A stretch of 64,000 nucleotides of DNA, from NCBI GenBank assembly GCA_024169445.1, contig JALKFA010000001.1:4154001-4218000 (forward strand), given 5' to 3'. Position numbers and translations under genes: made by a program. The notes beneath the pieces were generated by a model. That model ran no database searches and was not told the DNA's origin. It was given only the letters and a program-made list of their open reading frames with translations. This DNA comes from Buttiauxella agrestis ATCC 33320. GTDB taxonomy: Bacteria > Pseudomonadota > Gammaproteobacteria > Enterobacterales > Enterobacteriaceae. Position 1 is the stretch's first letter. Every line of letters starts with the position of its first letter. This document shows, in pieces, positions 14,615 through 21,154 of the stretch.

Positions 14615-14912
14615 GGCTTAGCTCCTTCTGTCTTTCGTCTTCGTGACTGAAATCCTCACCATCAATTGGCATTAGCCAATTGCCACGACACAAGGAATAA
14701 TCATTTAGTATGGTTCCGCTACTTAGCTCTACGAAAATTCTCTCGTTATGGATTAACCATCGCCCACGTCCACTGTTGCGCATTCTGAATCCCGTTGGCA
14801 GAGTTATTGACTCCCCCGCACTTACATATCTGACTGTTTCAACCTGAAGACCAAGCAATTCAACCGGTCCAGCAACAAATATCGCCAGTCCGCCTGCCCT
14901 TAACTCACTCAT
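14607..14912 (-). CDS. Nin-region protein of unknown function (101 aa)
   Basis: A 101-aa protein, MSELRAGGLAIFVAGPVELL onward. The N-terminal half looks like a small beta-barrel (GLAIFVAGPVELLGLQVETVRYVSAG split by turns), and the C-terminal end is acidic (DGEDFSHEDERQ). Similar 'RAGGLA' proteins occur in nin regions of lambdoid phages as far as I remember, without known role. Overlaps ninG and the ninF-like gene. Confidence 0.6.
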   Translation of the reverse strand: MSELRAGGLAIFVAGPVELLGLQVETVRYVSAGESITLPTGFRMRNSGRGRWLIHNERIFVELSSGTILNDYSLCRGNWLMPIDGEDFSHEDERQKELSHG

Positions 14913-15087
14913 CGCCTTCTCCTGCTATGGAAAAATTCGGATCGGTTTCTACATACGCCTCATGAGCGCATTCGTTACATGCGTAAACTTCGCCAGGCTG
15001 CAAAGGCTTTGTACACGCTGCGCAATATCCTGCTGCTGCGTTGCACTGGCGCTCGTACTGTGATTTTTCTTGGGCTGAAATGGTCAT
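14905..15087 (-). CDS. ninF: NinF-like small zinc-ribbon protein
   Basis: A 60-aa protein with two Cys pairs, C-A-A-C near residue 22 and C-N-E-C near 37, then 'DPNFSIAGEGDE'. Lambda NinF has the same arrangement (C-A-N-C, C-E-H-C, then DPNSS and an acidic end). It lies in the nin operon between ninE and ninG homologues as in lambda. Role unknown. Confidence 0.75.
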   Translation of the reverse strand: MTISAQEKSQYERQCNAAAGYCAACTKPLQPGEVYACNECAHEAYVETDPNFSIAGEGDE

Positions 15088-15293
15088 CTGGGAACCTCAA
15101 CCTCTGCCCCGGAATCAATCAGCAGTGCGCGGTGTATGCGCTGGAATACCACCTCAAGCTCTCGCCTTGCTGACATGACGACATATTCCCTCCCGGACTC
15201 GTTGTAAGTTTCGTACTTGGCTAATTCCTTTTGTGCTTGCGACAGGCTCCATTTAGCCGCCTCAAGCTCATCTTTCACGGTTGATAACGTCAT
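15084..15293 (-). CDS. Nin-region coiled-coil protein (69 aa)
   Basis: Start at MTLSTVKDELEAAKWSLSQA, whose ATG overlaps the stop of the ninE-like gene (ATGA). The first ~35 residues form an amphipathic helix. The C-terminal part contains 'ARRELEVVFQRIHRALLID'. Function unknown; the overlaps at both ends show it is part of the nin operon. Confidence 0.6.
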   Translation of the reverse strand: MTLSTVKDELEAAKWSLSQAQKELAKYETYNESGREYVVMSARRELEVVFQRIHRALLIDSGAEVEVPR

Positions 15294-15433
15294 GCTCTTG
15301 TCCTTCTCATGCGATCCCATTTAGCGCGCAGCAGAACGTAAACGTAGTCATACGTTTTTACCTGGCTTTCGGTTGGGATTGGTTTGGGTTTGTTGCGGGA
15401 ACGTTTGGTGGGTTTGAATATGGACGCATCCAT
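15290..15433 (-). CDS. ninE: NinE-like protein
   Basis: A 47-aa ORF beginning MDASIFKPTKRSRNKPKPIP. The segment 'PTKRSRNKPKPIP-ES-VKT' is nearly identical to lambda NinE, followed by a helical end (LLRAKWDRMRRTRA) equivalent to NinE 'LWDIRWLRERARKTR'. It begins 9 bp after ninB and overlaps the next gene by ATGA. The strongly basic N-terminus suggests nucleic-acid contact; role unknown. Confidence 0.82.
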   Translation of the reverse strand: MDASIFKPTKRSRNKPKPIPTESQVKTYDYVYVLLRAKWDRMRRTRA

Positions 15434-15441
15434 TACTGCGA

Positions 15442-15909
15442 CTATGCTGCTCTTTCGCTGGCGCATTCCCCCCTCCCTGATTGCTGCAATAACTCATATT
15501 CGCGGCGGGAATCGTCGCTCCACCTGACATTTTGCTCGGAGCCGAACCAGAACATGATTTCGATTAGCTCGCTCATGTTGGCCTTTCGCATCTTGCTGGT
15601 ACGCACCCCGAGAAGCACAACGCCGCCGTCGATACCAGGAACGCTTCGCTGCTCAAGCTGTTTTGTTTTCAGCCATAGCGCGGTGAATATGTCCTTCCAG
15701 TCGTCAGGCTGTAACCGCTGACCATGCCAAAGCACCTGCCGAGAAACGTCCTGTAGCATTGGCCACATACGGTCGTTCTGCGCCTTTGAGCGCTTGGGTT
15801 CTTTAACGTGGATTTCGTGCGGTGACTTGTCGTTGATGGGTAGTGCGAGAATGGAGTCTATTGCGTTGTTGCGGATTGCTTCATTTCGAAGCAGGTATGT
15901 TTGCTTCAT
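15442..15909 (-). CDS. ninB: NinB recombination mediator
   Basis: A 155-aa protein with the NinB signature: 'KRSKAQNDRMWPMLQDVSRQVLWHGQRL' (lambda 'RSLDQNRKLWACLGDVSRQVEWHGRWL') and 'MSELIEIMFWFGSEQNVRWSD' (lambda 'FAELLELIQAFGTERGVKWSD'). NinB (Orf) binds single-stranded DNA and helps load recombinases, replacing RecFOR. The C-terminus (~20 residues after 'LLQQ') diverges from lambda. Confidence 0.92.
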   Translation of the reverse strand: MKQTYLLRNEAIRNNAIDSILALPINDKSPHEIHVKEPKRSKAQNDRMWPMLQDVSRQVLWHGQRLQPDDWKDIFTALWLKTKQLEQRSVPGIDGGVVLLGVRTSKMRKANMSELIEIMFWFGSEQNVRWSDDSRREYELLQQSGRGECASERAA

Positions 15910-15912
15910 GTC

Positions 15913-16104
15913 TCACCATCCAGGTATTCCAGCCTTGTTTCTGAAACCGGCACACCACGCACGATAGCGCTTATGAATCTCTTCGTGGTCGTAGTAGATG
16001 CCACCGACAGCGTTCTGCTTGCGGCGCTGCTGGATGTAAGTTGTGGTGTGCCCCATTTCATCGGCTACCCACTTCTCGAAGTTCGCCGTATTTTCATTTT
16101 CCAT
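15913..16104 (-). CDS. Nin-region protein (63 aa)
   Basis: A 63-aa protein, MENENTANFEKWVADEMGHT onward, helical with aromatic residues ('YDHEEIHKRYRAWCAGFRN'). It overlaps the upstream gene by 11 bp and ends 3 bp before ninB. The pattern F-x-x-W-x-A/x-E is shared with the next upstream protein ('AQFEAWCKTVM'), so the two may be related small phage proteins. Function unknown. Confidence 0.6.
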   Translation of the reverse strand: MENENTANFEKWVADEMGHTTTYIQQRRKQNAVGGIYYDHEEIHKRYRAWCAGFRNKAGIPGW

Positions 16105-16417
16105 CGCTATCTCCTTTAACGGTTATGCCAGCGGCGCGGACTTGACTTGCGGCATAGTTTCGACCATCAATCCAGCCAGTGGAGTACCCGTCTTTTTCAG
16201 GTGAAATCATGTGCTCAATTTCGAATTCGGTGTGACTGGCGATATCTACGACGATTGCGCGGCGGGCGGCCTTCCATGCTTCCCATCGAAGCCTTACATT
16301 GAGATTGATGTAGTCGCCCCATTCCATGCAGAAATCAGAGTCATCAGACATAACTGTTTTGCACCAAGCTTCAAACTGCGCCTGGCTGTCTTCAACCTTC
16401 AGTGGTGATGTGGTCAT
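16094..16417 (-). CDS. Nin-region protein (107 aa)
   Basis: A 107-aa protein, MTTSPLKVEDSQAQFEAWCK onward. The first part has the 'FEAWC' helix also seen in the neighbouring 63-aa protein, and the centre has 'NVRLRWEAWKAARRAI', a repeat of the F/W-E-A-W pattern common in small lambdoid accessory proteins. Overlaps its neighbours by 4 and 11 bp. Function unknown. Confidence 0.6.
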   Translation of the reverse strand: MTTSPLKVEDSQAQFEAWCKTVMSDDSDFCMEWGDYINLNVRLRWEAWKAARRAIVVDIASHTEFEIEHMISPEKDGYSTGWIDGRNYAASQVRAAGITVKGDSDGK

Positions 16418-16674
16418 GCCTTATCTCCGGTGCGATACATCATGATTACCAGGTTGCCTTTAGTCGTCAGGCGCACAGTTGATTTGCTGTCTATCTTGTC
16501 CAGCTCGTAGGCTTCGTAAAGCTCGTTAACTGCCTTCTGTTGCCGAGATTCCTTTCGCCGCTTTGCCCATTGCTTAAATGTTGCTTTGGTAAGCCATTCT
16601 CCAGCTTTGGACACGATGTAAATCCAACCGATAAACCCGAGGCCAAATTGCATATACAGACTGATATCCTTCAT
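16414..16674 (-). CDS. Small membrane-associated phage protein (DUF4752-like)
   Basis: An 86-aa protein with one hydrophobic N-terminal segment ('MQFGLGFIGWIYIVSKAGEWL', ~8-28), then a very basic stretch 'WAKRRKESRQQKAVNELYEAYELD' and a short beta end. It resembles my memory of the DUF4752 family of lambdoid phages. Coupled by ATGA to both neighbours. Function unknown. Confidence 0.65.
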   Translation of the reverse strand: MKDISLYMQFGLGFIGWIYIVSKAGEWLTKATFKQWAKRRKESRQQKAVNELYEAYELDKIDSKSTVRLTTKGNLVIMMYRTGDKA

Positions 16675-17003
16675 GCCGCACTCTCCGCCAGTTCTTTCAG
16701 GTTATCTTCCGTCAGAATCACGTCGCGCACTTCCCGGGTTAACGCTGCTTCCATCTTGCCAAGGCAGCCACGAATGCGGGTGATTTCAGACTCGGGAAAC
16801 AGGCTGAGGCTCATCGTGCGCAATGTCCCTTGCAGGTTCCGGTTGTTCACCTTTCCCGATAATGCTTTGGCACACTTACGCAGAGACTCACCAACCTTTC
16901 GGCCTTCAAGTCGTGCAAAGGATCGGCATGGTTCGAGGGTAAGAAGAGTGTCTGGAAATTCGCGGTATTTGCTGGCGTGGATGATTTGTAATGCGGTTTT
17001 CAT
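16671..17003 (-). CDS. Phage protein after P (110 aa)
   Basis: A 110-aa basic helical protein, MKTALQIIHASKYREFPDTL onward, with 'ARLEGRKVGESLRKCAKALSGKVNNRNLQGTL' split over two helices. Its ATG overlaps the P stop (ATGA). In lambda this slot holds ren, but the sequence does not match lambda Ren. Function unknown. Confidence 0.6.
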   Translation of the reverse strand: MKTALQIIHASKYREFPDTLLTLEPCRSFARLEGRKVGESLRKCAKALSGKVNNRNLQGTLRTMSLSLFPESEITRIRGCLGKMEAALTREVRDVILTEDNLKELAESAA

Positions 17004-17701
17004 GATTGAAGTCCTTTCTTCAGGCCAAACTTCGACCGGATTTCTGCCAGCTTATCCAGTGCCTTATCGTTGCTGACCGGGATGCTCAGTTTGGGTATTT
17101 GCACGACCGGTGCCGGTATAGCCTCTCCCGCCTCGATACGCTTCGACATGGCTTTGAGTTCACTGGCGCAGCGTTTGCGCAGTTCCGGCTCTGTGAGGTT
17201 GAGAGATCGCATCTGGTTAAACAGCGCGGTCACCATCCAGAAACAGGCTGGCGATTCCCATGGATAAGCTTCTGCCGAACTGTAATACCCACGGTCACGG
17301 CTGTACTTCATGACCATGCGGTAAAGCTCATCCAGGTCAGGTAAGCCGTTAGCCTTGATAATCCCCTGCTTGCACCATGCGATGAATTGCCCGGGTGAAG
17401 GCCAGAATGCCGACTCACTGGCTCGGGCATGCTGCATGCCAGCCGATAGCTGATCTCGGGTTCTGATTCCGTTCTCAGCGAATGCGGCGATCCACTGACG
17501 CTTAGCCGCGGCTTCGTCTGCCGGATTGCGAAACACTGTCGATACTGCAGCCGGGAATACTTGCTTCAGGTTCTGAAATAGCGCGTCTACCAGCTTCTCA
17601 GCGTTTTCGTTAACGATGCTCACTGGCTCAGGGTTAGCCCCTGCCATGCTTGCCAGCGCACCACCGTCACGGTTGGCGATAATGCTCGTCAGATTTCTCA
17701 T
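17000..17701 (-). CDS. P: Replication protein P (DnaB helicase loader)
   Basis: The ATG giving MRNLTSIIANRDGGALAS (233 aa) is chosen because it overlaps the O stop as ATGA and has GGAG upstream. Matches to lambda P include 'RQWIAAFAENGI', 'WPSPGQFIAWCK', 'GLPDLDELYRMV' and 'LRKRCASELKAMSKRIEAGEAIP', and a C-terminus 'LAEIRSKFGLK' equivalent to lambda 'IAEIKAKFGLK'. P captures host DnaB and delivers it to the O-ori complex. Confidence 0.95.
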   Translation of the reverse strand: MRNLTSIIANRDGGALASMAGANPEPVSIVNENAEKLVDALFQNLKQVFPAAVSTVFRNPADEAAAKRQWIAAFAENGIRTRDQLSAGMQHARASESAFWPSPGQFIAWCKQGIIKANGLPDLDELYRMVMKYSRDRGYYSSAEAYPWESPACFWMVTALFNQMRSLNLTEPELRKRCASELKAMSKRIEAGEAIPAPVVQIPKLSIPVSNDKALDKLAEIRSKFGLKKGLQS

Positions 17702-18609
17702 ATGAACTCCTGCCATGCTTCTCGTGTATTCCAGACTTCAGGCTTGGCAGGTGCCGCAGTGCGCGTACTTCTGCCAGGTTGTTCCATCTGGAGCTTGAGG
17801 GTGTCCCACTTTTCACGGAGCTTTGCAGGACTGAGGACGTTGCTGTACCAGAAGTGATCGTTGTTGGCCCACTGGAAGACAGCGCAGATTTCATGATGGT
17901 TAGTTTCTTTGGCCTGACGCAGTAACCGGATGGTGTTGCTCCAGTCTGTCCAGGTCGGCTCTTTAGCGCTTGGGGTGACTTTCTGCACCTGAGCGTAAAT
18001 CCACTGCGCAGCTTTCAGGTCGTCAGAGGTTCCCCACTTGCTTCCCGTTGGTGTGTATATCTCTGCGTCTGGATGGTCTGAAAGAAACTTTGAAAGGCGC
18101 TTGTCAGGTGATTCGTGAGAATCATCGGACGAAGGGTTTTTATTACTGTTCTTGTTCTTGTATTGGGTGTCTACCGTTTTCGGGAACCTTTTTCCTGATT
18201 CTGGGAAGGATTTTCCCGTTTTCGGGAATTTTCTTCCCGTTTCCGGTTTGTCTAAAATCCATCCAGATAATTCGGTATTTACCCCCACAAGTTTCATCAT
18301 TCCCTGCTTCTGGCTAAAGATGATTTTCCTCTCTGCTAAAGCCTTGATAGCGTCCGATACGTGGGTATCACTCAGGCCTGTTAGCTCGGCGATCACCGTG
18401 TTCGTCACCCTGTCCTGTTTCTTATTCCATCCGTAGGTGAGCCAGATCACCGCCTCGAAACATTGCCACTCCCTGCCCGACATTCTGAGTCGTGGTTTAA
18501 GCTGCTGTATCTCATTGGCGACCTTCGTGTACCCGTTGGACAGGTCAGCCATACGACCCCCTGTTTGTTCGGTTTTCTTGGGAAATCTGATTACTTCGGC
18601 GGTATTCAT
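17698..18609 (-). CDS. O: Replication initiator O
   Basis: A 303-aa protein. The N-terminal winged-helix region ('GYTKVANEIQQLKPRLRMSGREW', 'LTYGWNKKQDRVTNT') binds iterons. The middle (residues ~122-145) contains the repetitive K-F-P-x-T/S-G-K segment encoded by the origin. The C-terminal P-interacting domain has 'SKWGTSDDLKAAQWIYAQV' and 'NDHFWYSNVLSPAKLREKW', nearly lambda O. Start overlaps the upstream gene by ATGA with GGAGGACTCCGA upstream. Confidence 0.95.
   Translation of the reverse strand: MNTAEVIRFPKKTEQTGGRMADLSNGYTKVANEIQQLKPRLRMSGREWQCFEAVIWLTYGWNKKQDRVTNTVIAELTGLSDTHVSDAIKALAERKIIFSQKQGMMKLVGVNTELSGWILDKPETGRKFPKTGKSFPESGKRFPKTVDTQYKNKNSNKNPSSDDSHESPDKRLSKFLSDHPDAEIYTPTGSKWGTSDDLKAAQWIYAQVQKVTPSAKEPTWTDWSNTIRLLRQAKETNHHEICAVFQWANNDHFWYSNVLSPAKLREKWDTLKLQMEQPGRSTRTAAPAKPEVWNTREAWQEFI
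18177..18247. repeat. Phage replication origin iterons inside O
   Basis: Three to four imperfect ~21-bp repeats, each built of TTTTCGGGAA / TTCCCG halves (for example TTCCCGTTTTCGGGAA, an inverted repeat). They encode the repeated G-K-x-F-P motif of O, exactly as lambda ori lies in the middle of O. The adjacent stretch 18133-18176 is AT-rich, fitting the unwinding element. These are the expected O-binding sites. Confidence 0.85.
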
Positions 18610-19013
18610 TCGGAGTCCTCCACTTCGTAATCAGTGAAATAGCCTTTTGACATGGCAATGAATCGCGCCTCCGTCACCGTGTACGCCTTTCTTCCTGCGC
18701 GAATCTTTCCATCAGGCGTAATCATGGTGCAGCTGTAGATGATTCTGCGTTGCCAGTTTCCCGGCATTTCAGCAATGGCTAGCACCTCAAGGATTCGCTT
18801 TCCATCAGCATCAGCTGTGTAGAACGCTTGCTCTCCGTACCCACAATCGGCTGGCTCAAAATTCTTATGGCAGCCACCAATCCAGCGCTCATCCGTGACT
18901 ACATCACCATTGAATGACTGATAATCACTGACGATAAAGCGGAATGGATAAACGGTTTCGAACTTATCCCCAGCTCGGAGATCGATGTTTACTTGTTTGG
19001 TTTGTCCTGGCAT
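18606..19013 (-). CDS. Unknown protein between cII and O (135 aa)
   Basis: Start MPGQTKQVNIDLRAGDKFET is taken because upstream ATGs overlap the cII end without a ribosome site. The protein is beta-rich with 'ERWIGGCHKNFEPADCGYGEQAFYTA' (two Cys) and 'RKAYTVTEARFIAMSKGYFTD'. Lambda has no gene here. It is coupled to O by ATGA, so it is co-expressed from pR/cII mRNA. Not recognised; possibly a host-takeover or immunity-modifying accessory gene. Confidence 0.6.
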   Translation of the reverse strand: MPGQTKQVNIDLRAGDKFETVYPFRFIVSDYQSFNGDVVTDERWIGGCHKNFEPADCGYGEQAFYTADADGKRILEVLAIAEMPGNWQRRIIYSCTMITPDGKIRAGRKAYTVTEARFIAMSKGYFTDYEVEDSE

Positions 19014-19047
19014 AATTACTCCTGTGAATTGATCCAGTCTTTTCGCA

Positions 19048-19326
19048 TCAGGCCTCAAAGAATTCGCCGTTCTTTGGGGCCGTTTCTTTTGTCAGCAATT
19101 TAGCTACCTGCTGCGCCAGCCTTGCCATCTCGTCATCGACAACGCCCCACTCAAGAACCGCCAGCAGCATGGACATCTTCGGGATCCAGTCTCGCTTCCA
19201 CCGGGAGATCTGCGCCTTATCGACACCTACAGCGGCTGCTGTCTTCTCTGTGCCAATCAGTGCAATCTTGTTGAGTAATGCGCTCTCAATGCGTAGTGCC
19301 TCGTTGCGTTTGTTTGCGTGTTCCAT
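19048..19326 (-). CDS. cII: CII transcriptional activator
   Basis: Start MEHANKRNEALRIESALLNK (92 aa) is set by alignment with lambda CII; the N-terminal ~75 residues are almost identical, including the HTH 'GTEKTAAAVGVDKAQISRWK' and 'DWIPKMSMLLAVLEWGVVDDEMARLA'. Only the unstructured C-terminal degradation tail differs. CII tetramers bind TTGC-N6-TTGC and activate PRE, PI and PaQ to favour lysogeny. It is a target of FtsH, protected by CIII. Confidence 0.97.
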   Translation of the reverse strand: MEHANKRNEALRIESALLNKIALIGTEKTAAAVGVDKAQISRWKRDWIPKMSMLLAVLEWGVVDDEMARLAQQVAKLLTKETAPKNGEFFEA

Positions 19327-19340
19327 TTGAAATACTTCCT
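19304..19340 (+). promoter_or_regulatory. PRE promoter with CII-binding site
   Basis: TTGC-GTTTGT-TTGC at 19304-19317 is identical to the lambda PRE CII site. A -10-like AAATAC follows about 14 bases downstream. It overlaps the start of cII and points on the plus strand toward cI, crossing cro antisense. It is expected to drive the first burst of CI after infection. Confidence 0.85.
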
Positions 19341-19407
19341 TTGTTGAATTAATGACATGGCGATCCCGTAGCAAGAGCGCCACTTAGTCTTGTTGTTTTG
19401 GATTACT

Positions 19408-19440
19408 GCCCTTTTTCAGGGCTGAGATGTGTAAAGAGCG
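19408..19440 (-). promoter_or_regulatory. nutR site (boxA + boxB)
   Basis: On the minus strand, boxA CGCTCTTTAC (19431-19440) is followed by boxB GCCCTGAAAAAGGGC (19408-19422). The boxB is identical to lambda nutR. It lies between cro and cII as in lambda. N protein binds the GAAAA pentaloop in nascent RNA and, with Nus factors, makes polymerase resistant to downstream terminators. Confidence 0.95.
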
Positions 19441-19447
19441 GGGTAAG

Positions 19448-19645
19448 TTATGCTGCTTGTTTCTTAGAGCTTGGGAATGGGCGAACCTCTTCCGCTTTGA
19501 CGTTGCCATCAGGTAGCACTGTCACCACGATATTTCGACCAGCGCGGATGGCCTTGCTAATTGCGCACTGAATAACACCAAAGTCACTGGCGGCCTTGGC
19601 CTGCCCATGAATTTTCGCGTAATCAGCCAGCGTCATACTGTTCAT
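19448..19645 (-). CDS. cro: Cro repressor
   Basis: A 65-aa protein, [20 protein letters not shown] onward, aligned over its full length with lambda Cro: '[19 protein letters not shown]' to 'LKDYAMRFGQTKTAKDLGV', recognition helix '[12 protein letters not shown]', and the end '[14 protein letters not shown]'. Ribosome site AAGGAG is 8 bases upstream. Transcribed from pR; binds the three operators and blocks cI expression. Confidence 0.97.
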   Translation of the reverse strand: MNSMTLADYAKIHGQAKAASDFGVIQCAISKAIRAGRNIVVTVLPDGNVKAEEVRPFPSSKKQAA

Positions 19646-19674
19646 AGGTATCTCCTTTTAGTTACCACAACAAA

Positions 19675-19741
19675 AGAATACCACAGGTATTCTTTACATT
19701 CAATATGAAAGGTATTTTTAAAATGAATATCAGTGGTATTA
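19675..19741. promoter_or_regulatory. OR operators and divergent pR / PRM promoters
   Basis: Three 17-bp operators with centres 24-25 bp apart: GAATACCACAGGTATTC (19676-19692, perfect palindrome), CAATATGAAAGGTATTT (19701-19717) and GAATATCAGTGGTATTA (19725-19741). On the minus strand pR has -35 TTGAAT (19698-19703) and -10 TATTCT (19675-19680) with a 17-bp spacer, the -10 lying in the first operator. PRM must lie toward cI; TAAAAT at 19719-19724 may be its -10. This is the lambda-type bistable switch. Confidence 0.9.
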
Positions 19742-19752
19742 CAATGCAGGGC

Positions 19753-20469
19753 ATGGAACCGAAGAAAACTTTGACGACAGAACAGCTTGAAGATGCAGCA
19801 CGTCTGAAAGCTCTGTATGAGTCTAAAAAGAAATCGCTGGGCATTACCCAATACACCATTGCTGATGATCTAGGCATCACGCAAGGCGCTGTAGGCCATT
19901 ATCTAAACGGTCGAAACGCCCTTAATGTAGATGTTGCTTCCGGCTTTGCTCGTCTACTTCAGGTATCGATTTCTGATTTTAGCCCATCTATTGCCGCTAA
20001 AGTTGCAGCACAAGCTGAGAGTCTCAGTGGGGAAAGTAACGTTAAGTATGCCGGGGAATATCGCGCTGGCAGGCGTTATCCCGTCCTCAGCAGCATACAG
20101 GCTGGTTCATGGTGCGAGGCATGCGAACCGTACACCCTGAAAGATATCGATCTGTGGCTTGAGTCTGACGCCCATATTCAGGGTGATGCGTTCTGGCTGG
20201 AAGTTGAAGGCGACTCGATGACAGCACCAGTTGGTCTGAGTGTGCCTGAAGGCACATTCGTTCTGTTTGATACAGGCAGAGAGCCGATTAACGGCAGCCT
20301 GGTGATCGCGAAACTATCTGACTCCAATGAAGCGACATTCAAGAAGCTGATCATTGATGGCGGTCAGAAGTATTTGAAAGGTTTAAATCCAGCGTGGCCA
20401 TTGATTCCGGTCAACGGGAACTGTAAGACTATTGGCGTGGCAGTAGAAACGAAACTTCGATTGGTCTAA
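19753..20469 (+). CDS. cI: CI repressor (S24 self-cleaving)
   Basis: Start MEPKKTLTTEQLEDAARLKA (238 aa) is fixed by alignment with lambda CI; earlier in-frame ATGs fall inside the operators. HTH at ~33-52 ('QYTIADDLGITQGAVGHYLNG' region). The C-terminal peptidase-like domain has the cleavage Ala117-Gly118, catalytic Ser155 (GDSMTAP) and Lys197 (TFKKLI). RecA-stimulated cleavage at Ala-Gly would induce the prophage. It maintains lysogeny by repressing pL and pR. Confidence 0.96.
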   Translation: MEPKKTLTTEQLEDAARLKALYESKKKSLGITQYTIADDLGITQGAVGHYLNGRNALNVDVASGFARLLQVSISDFSPSIAAKVAAQAESLSGESNVKYAGEYRAGRRYPVLSSIQAGSWCEACEPYTLKDIDLWLESDAHIQGDAFWLEVEGDSMTAPVGLSVPEGTFVLFDTGREPINGSLVIAKLSDSNEATFKKLIIDGGQKYLKGLNPAWPLIPVNGNCKTIGVAVETKLRLV

Positions 20470-20546
20470 GTAATATTAGGATGACGTAGAGGGATTTGGA
20501 TAAAATCATCTATTACCTAAATATATTGAAGGTATAAAGCAAAAAA

Positions 20547-20957
20547 ATGAGTAAAAGTATACATAGTGATTATTTCAAATGGTGGTGTGGAACTGTCATT
20601 GTAGGGGCCATTCCAATATTCATCCGGATGATTGCTTATTGTCTGATAAAAAAAGATATTGAACTTATTAACATTACAGAATTAATTTGCTTCGGATTCG
20701 CAATTCAAATATCAAGTATTTACTTTGGAATTGGAAAGCCGGCAGCAAGCACCGAAAACACTTTAATTTTCAACACCACTCTTTCAATTGTTTTCATAGT
20801 GATATTTTCTATCATCTACATTATTAGTATGGTATCTACAGAGATATTAAACATGCATATGGCAAAATGTATAGTCGCGATTACATGTGCAATATCTCTA
20901 TATGTTGGACAAAATTCAGTCAGATGTGCTATTATTAACGCTAGGCTTTTAGCGTAG
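20547..20957 (+). CDS. Four-helix membrane protein downstream of cI (RexB-like position)
   Basis: A 136-aa, very hydrophobic, AT-rich gene. Hydrophobic segments lie at ~14-34, 44-62, 74-97 and 106-122, giving four predicted inner-membrane helices. No signal peptide or enzyme motif. It is the first gene after cI on the same strand, where lambda carries rexA/rexB, and RexB is likewise a ~144-aa four-helix protein; I see no clear sequence identity to RexB. Presumably expressed in the lysogen from PRM read-through. Function unknown; candidate membrane effector of an exclusion system (inference). Confidence 0.75.
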   Translation: MSKSIHSDYFKWWCGTVIVGAIPIFIRMIAYCLIKKDIELINITELICFGFAIQISSIYFGIGKPAASTENTLIFNTTLSIVFIVIFSIIYIISMVSTEILNMHMAKCIVAITCAISLYVGQNSVRCAIINARLLA

Positions 20958-20965
20958 GGGGACAC

Positions 20966-21142
20966 ATGGAAATCATATTAACTTTACTCTCCATCATTGC
21001 TGTCATTATCCCAGCTTATATGGCCTATCTATCTAAAAAGAATTTTGATAAAACAAAGGATATCTTAGTTCACTTTGAAGAAATCAAAGCTGAAAATAAA
21101 AATAAACATGAAAGCAACAAAGAATCTTTGAAATATAGATAG
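20966..21142 (+). CDS. 58-aa single-pass membrane microprotein
   Basis: An ORF of 58 residues, MEIILTLLSIIAVIIPAYMA onward, 8 bp after the membrane gene, with a strong ribosome site (AGGGGGACAC). One N-terminal transmembrane helix (~3-22) is followed by a charged, lysine/glutamate-rich cytoplasmic helix. It lies 12 bp before the 301-aa gene; the three form a tight AT-rich operon. Could be an adaptor linking the soluble protein to the membrane component (inference). Confidence 0.7.
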   Translation: MEIILTLLSIIAVIIPAYMAYLSKKNFDKTKDILVHFEEIKAENKNKHESNKESLKYR

Positions 21143-21154
21143 GTAGGTAATTAC

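Noticed and set aside
18177-18247. Short direct repeats as a possible CRISPR-like array
   Set aside because: Only 3-4 imperfect ~21-bp units without spacers, inside O; they are the phage origin iterons. No CRISPR array was seen anywhere in the window.
19705-19752. Longer CI start at 19705
   Set aside because: It would include two operators in the coding region; alignment with lambda CI begins at the ATG at 19753.
19642-19880. Minus-strand frames across the operator region and the start of cI
   Set aside because: They cross the operators and promoters and have no phage-like translation; cro is the real minus-strand gene.
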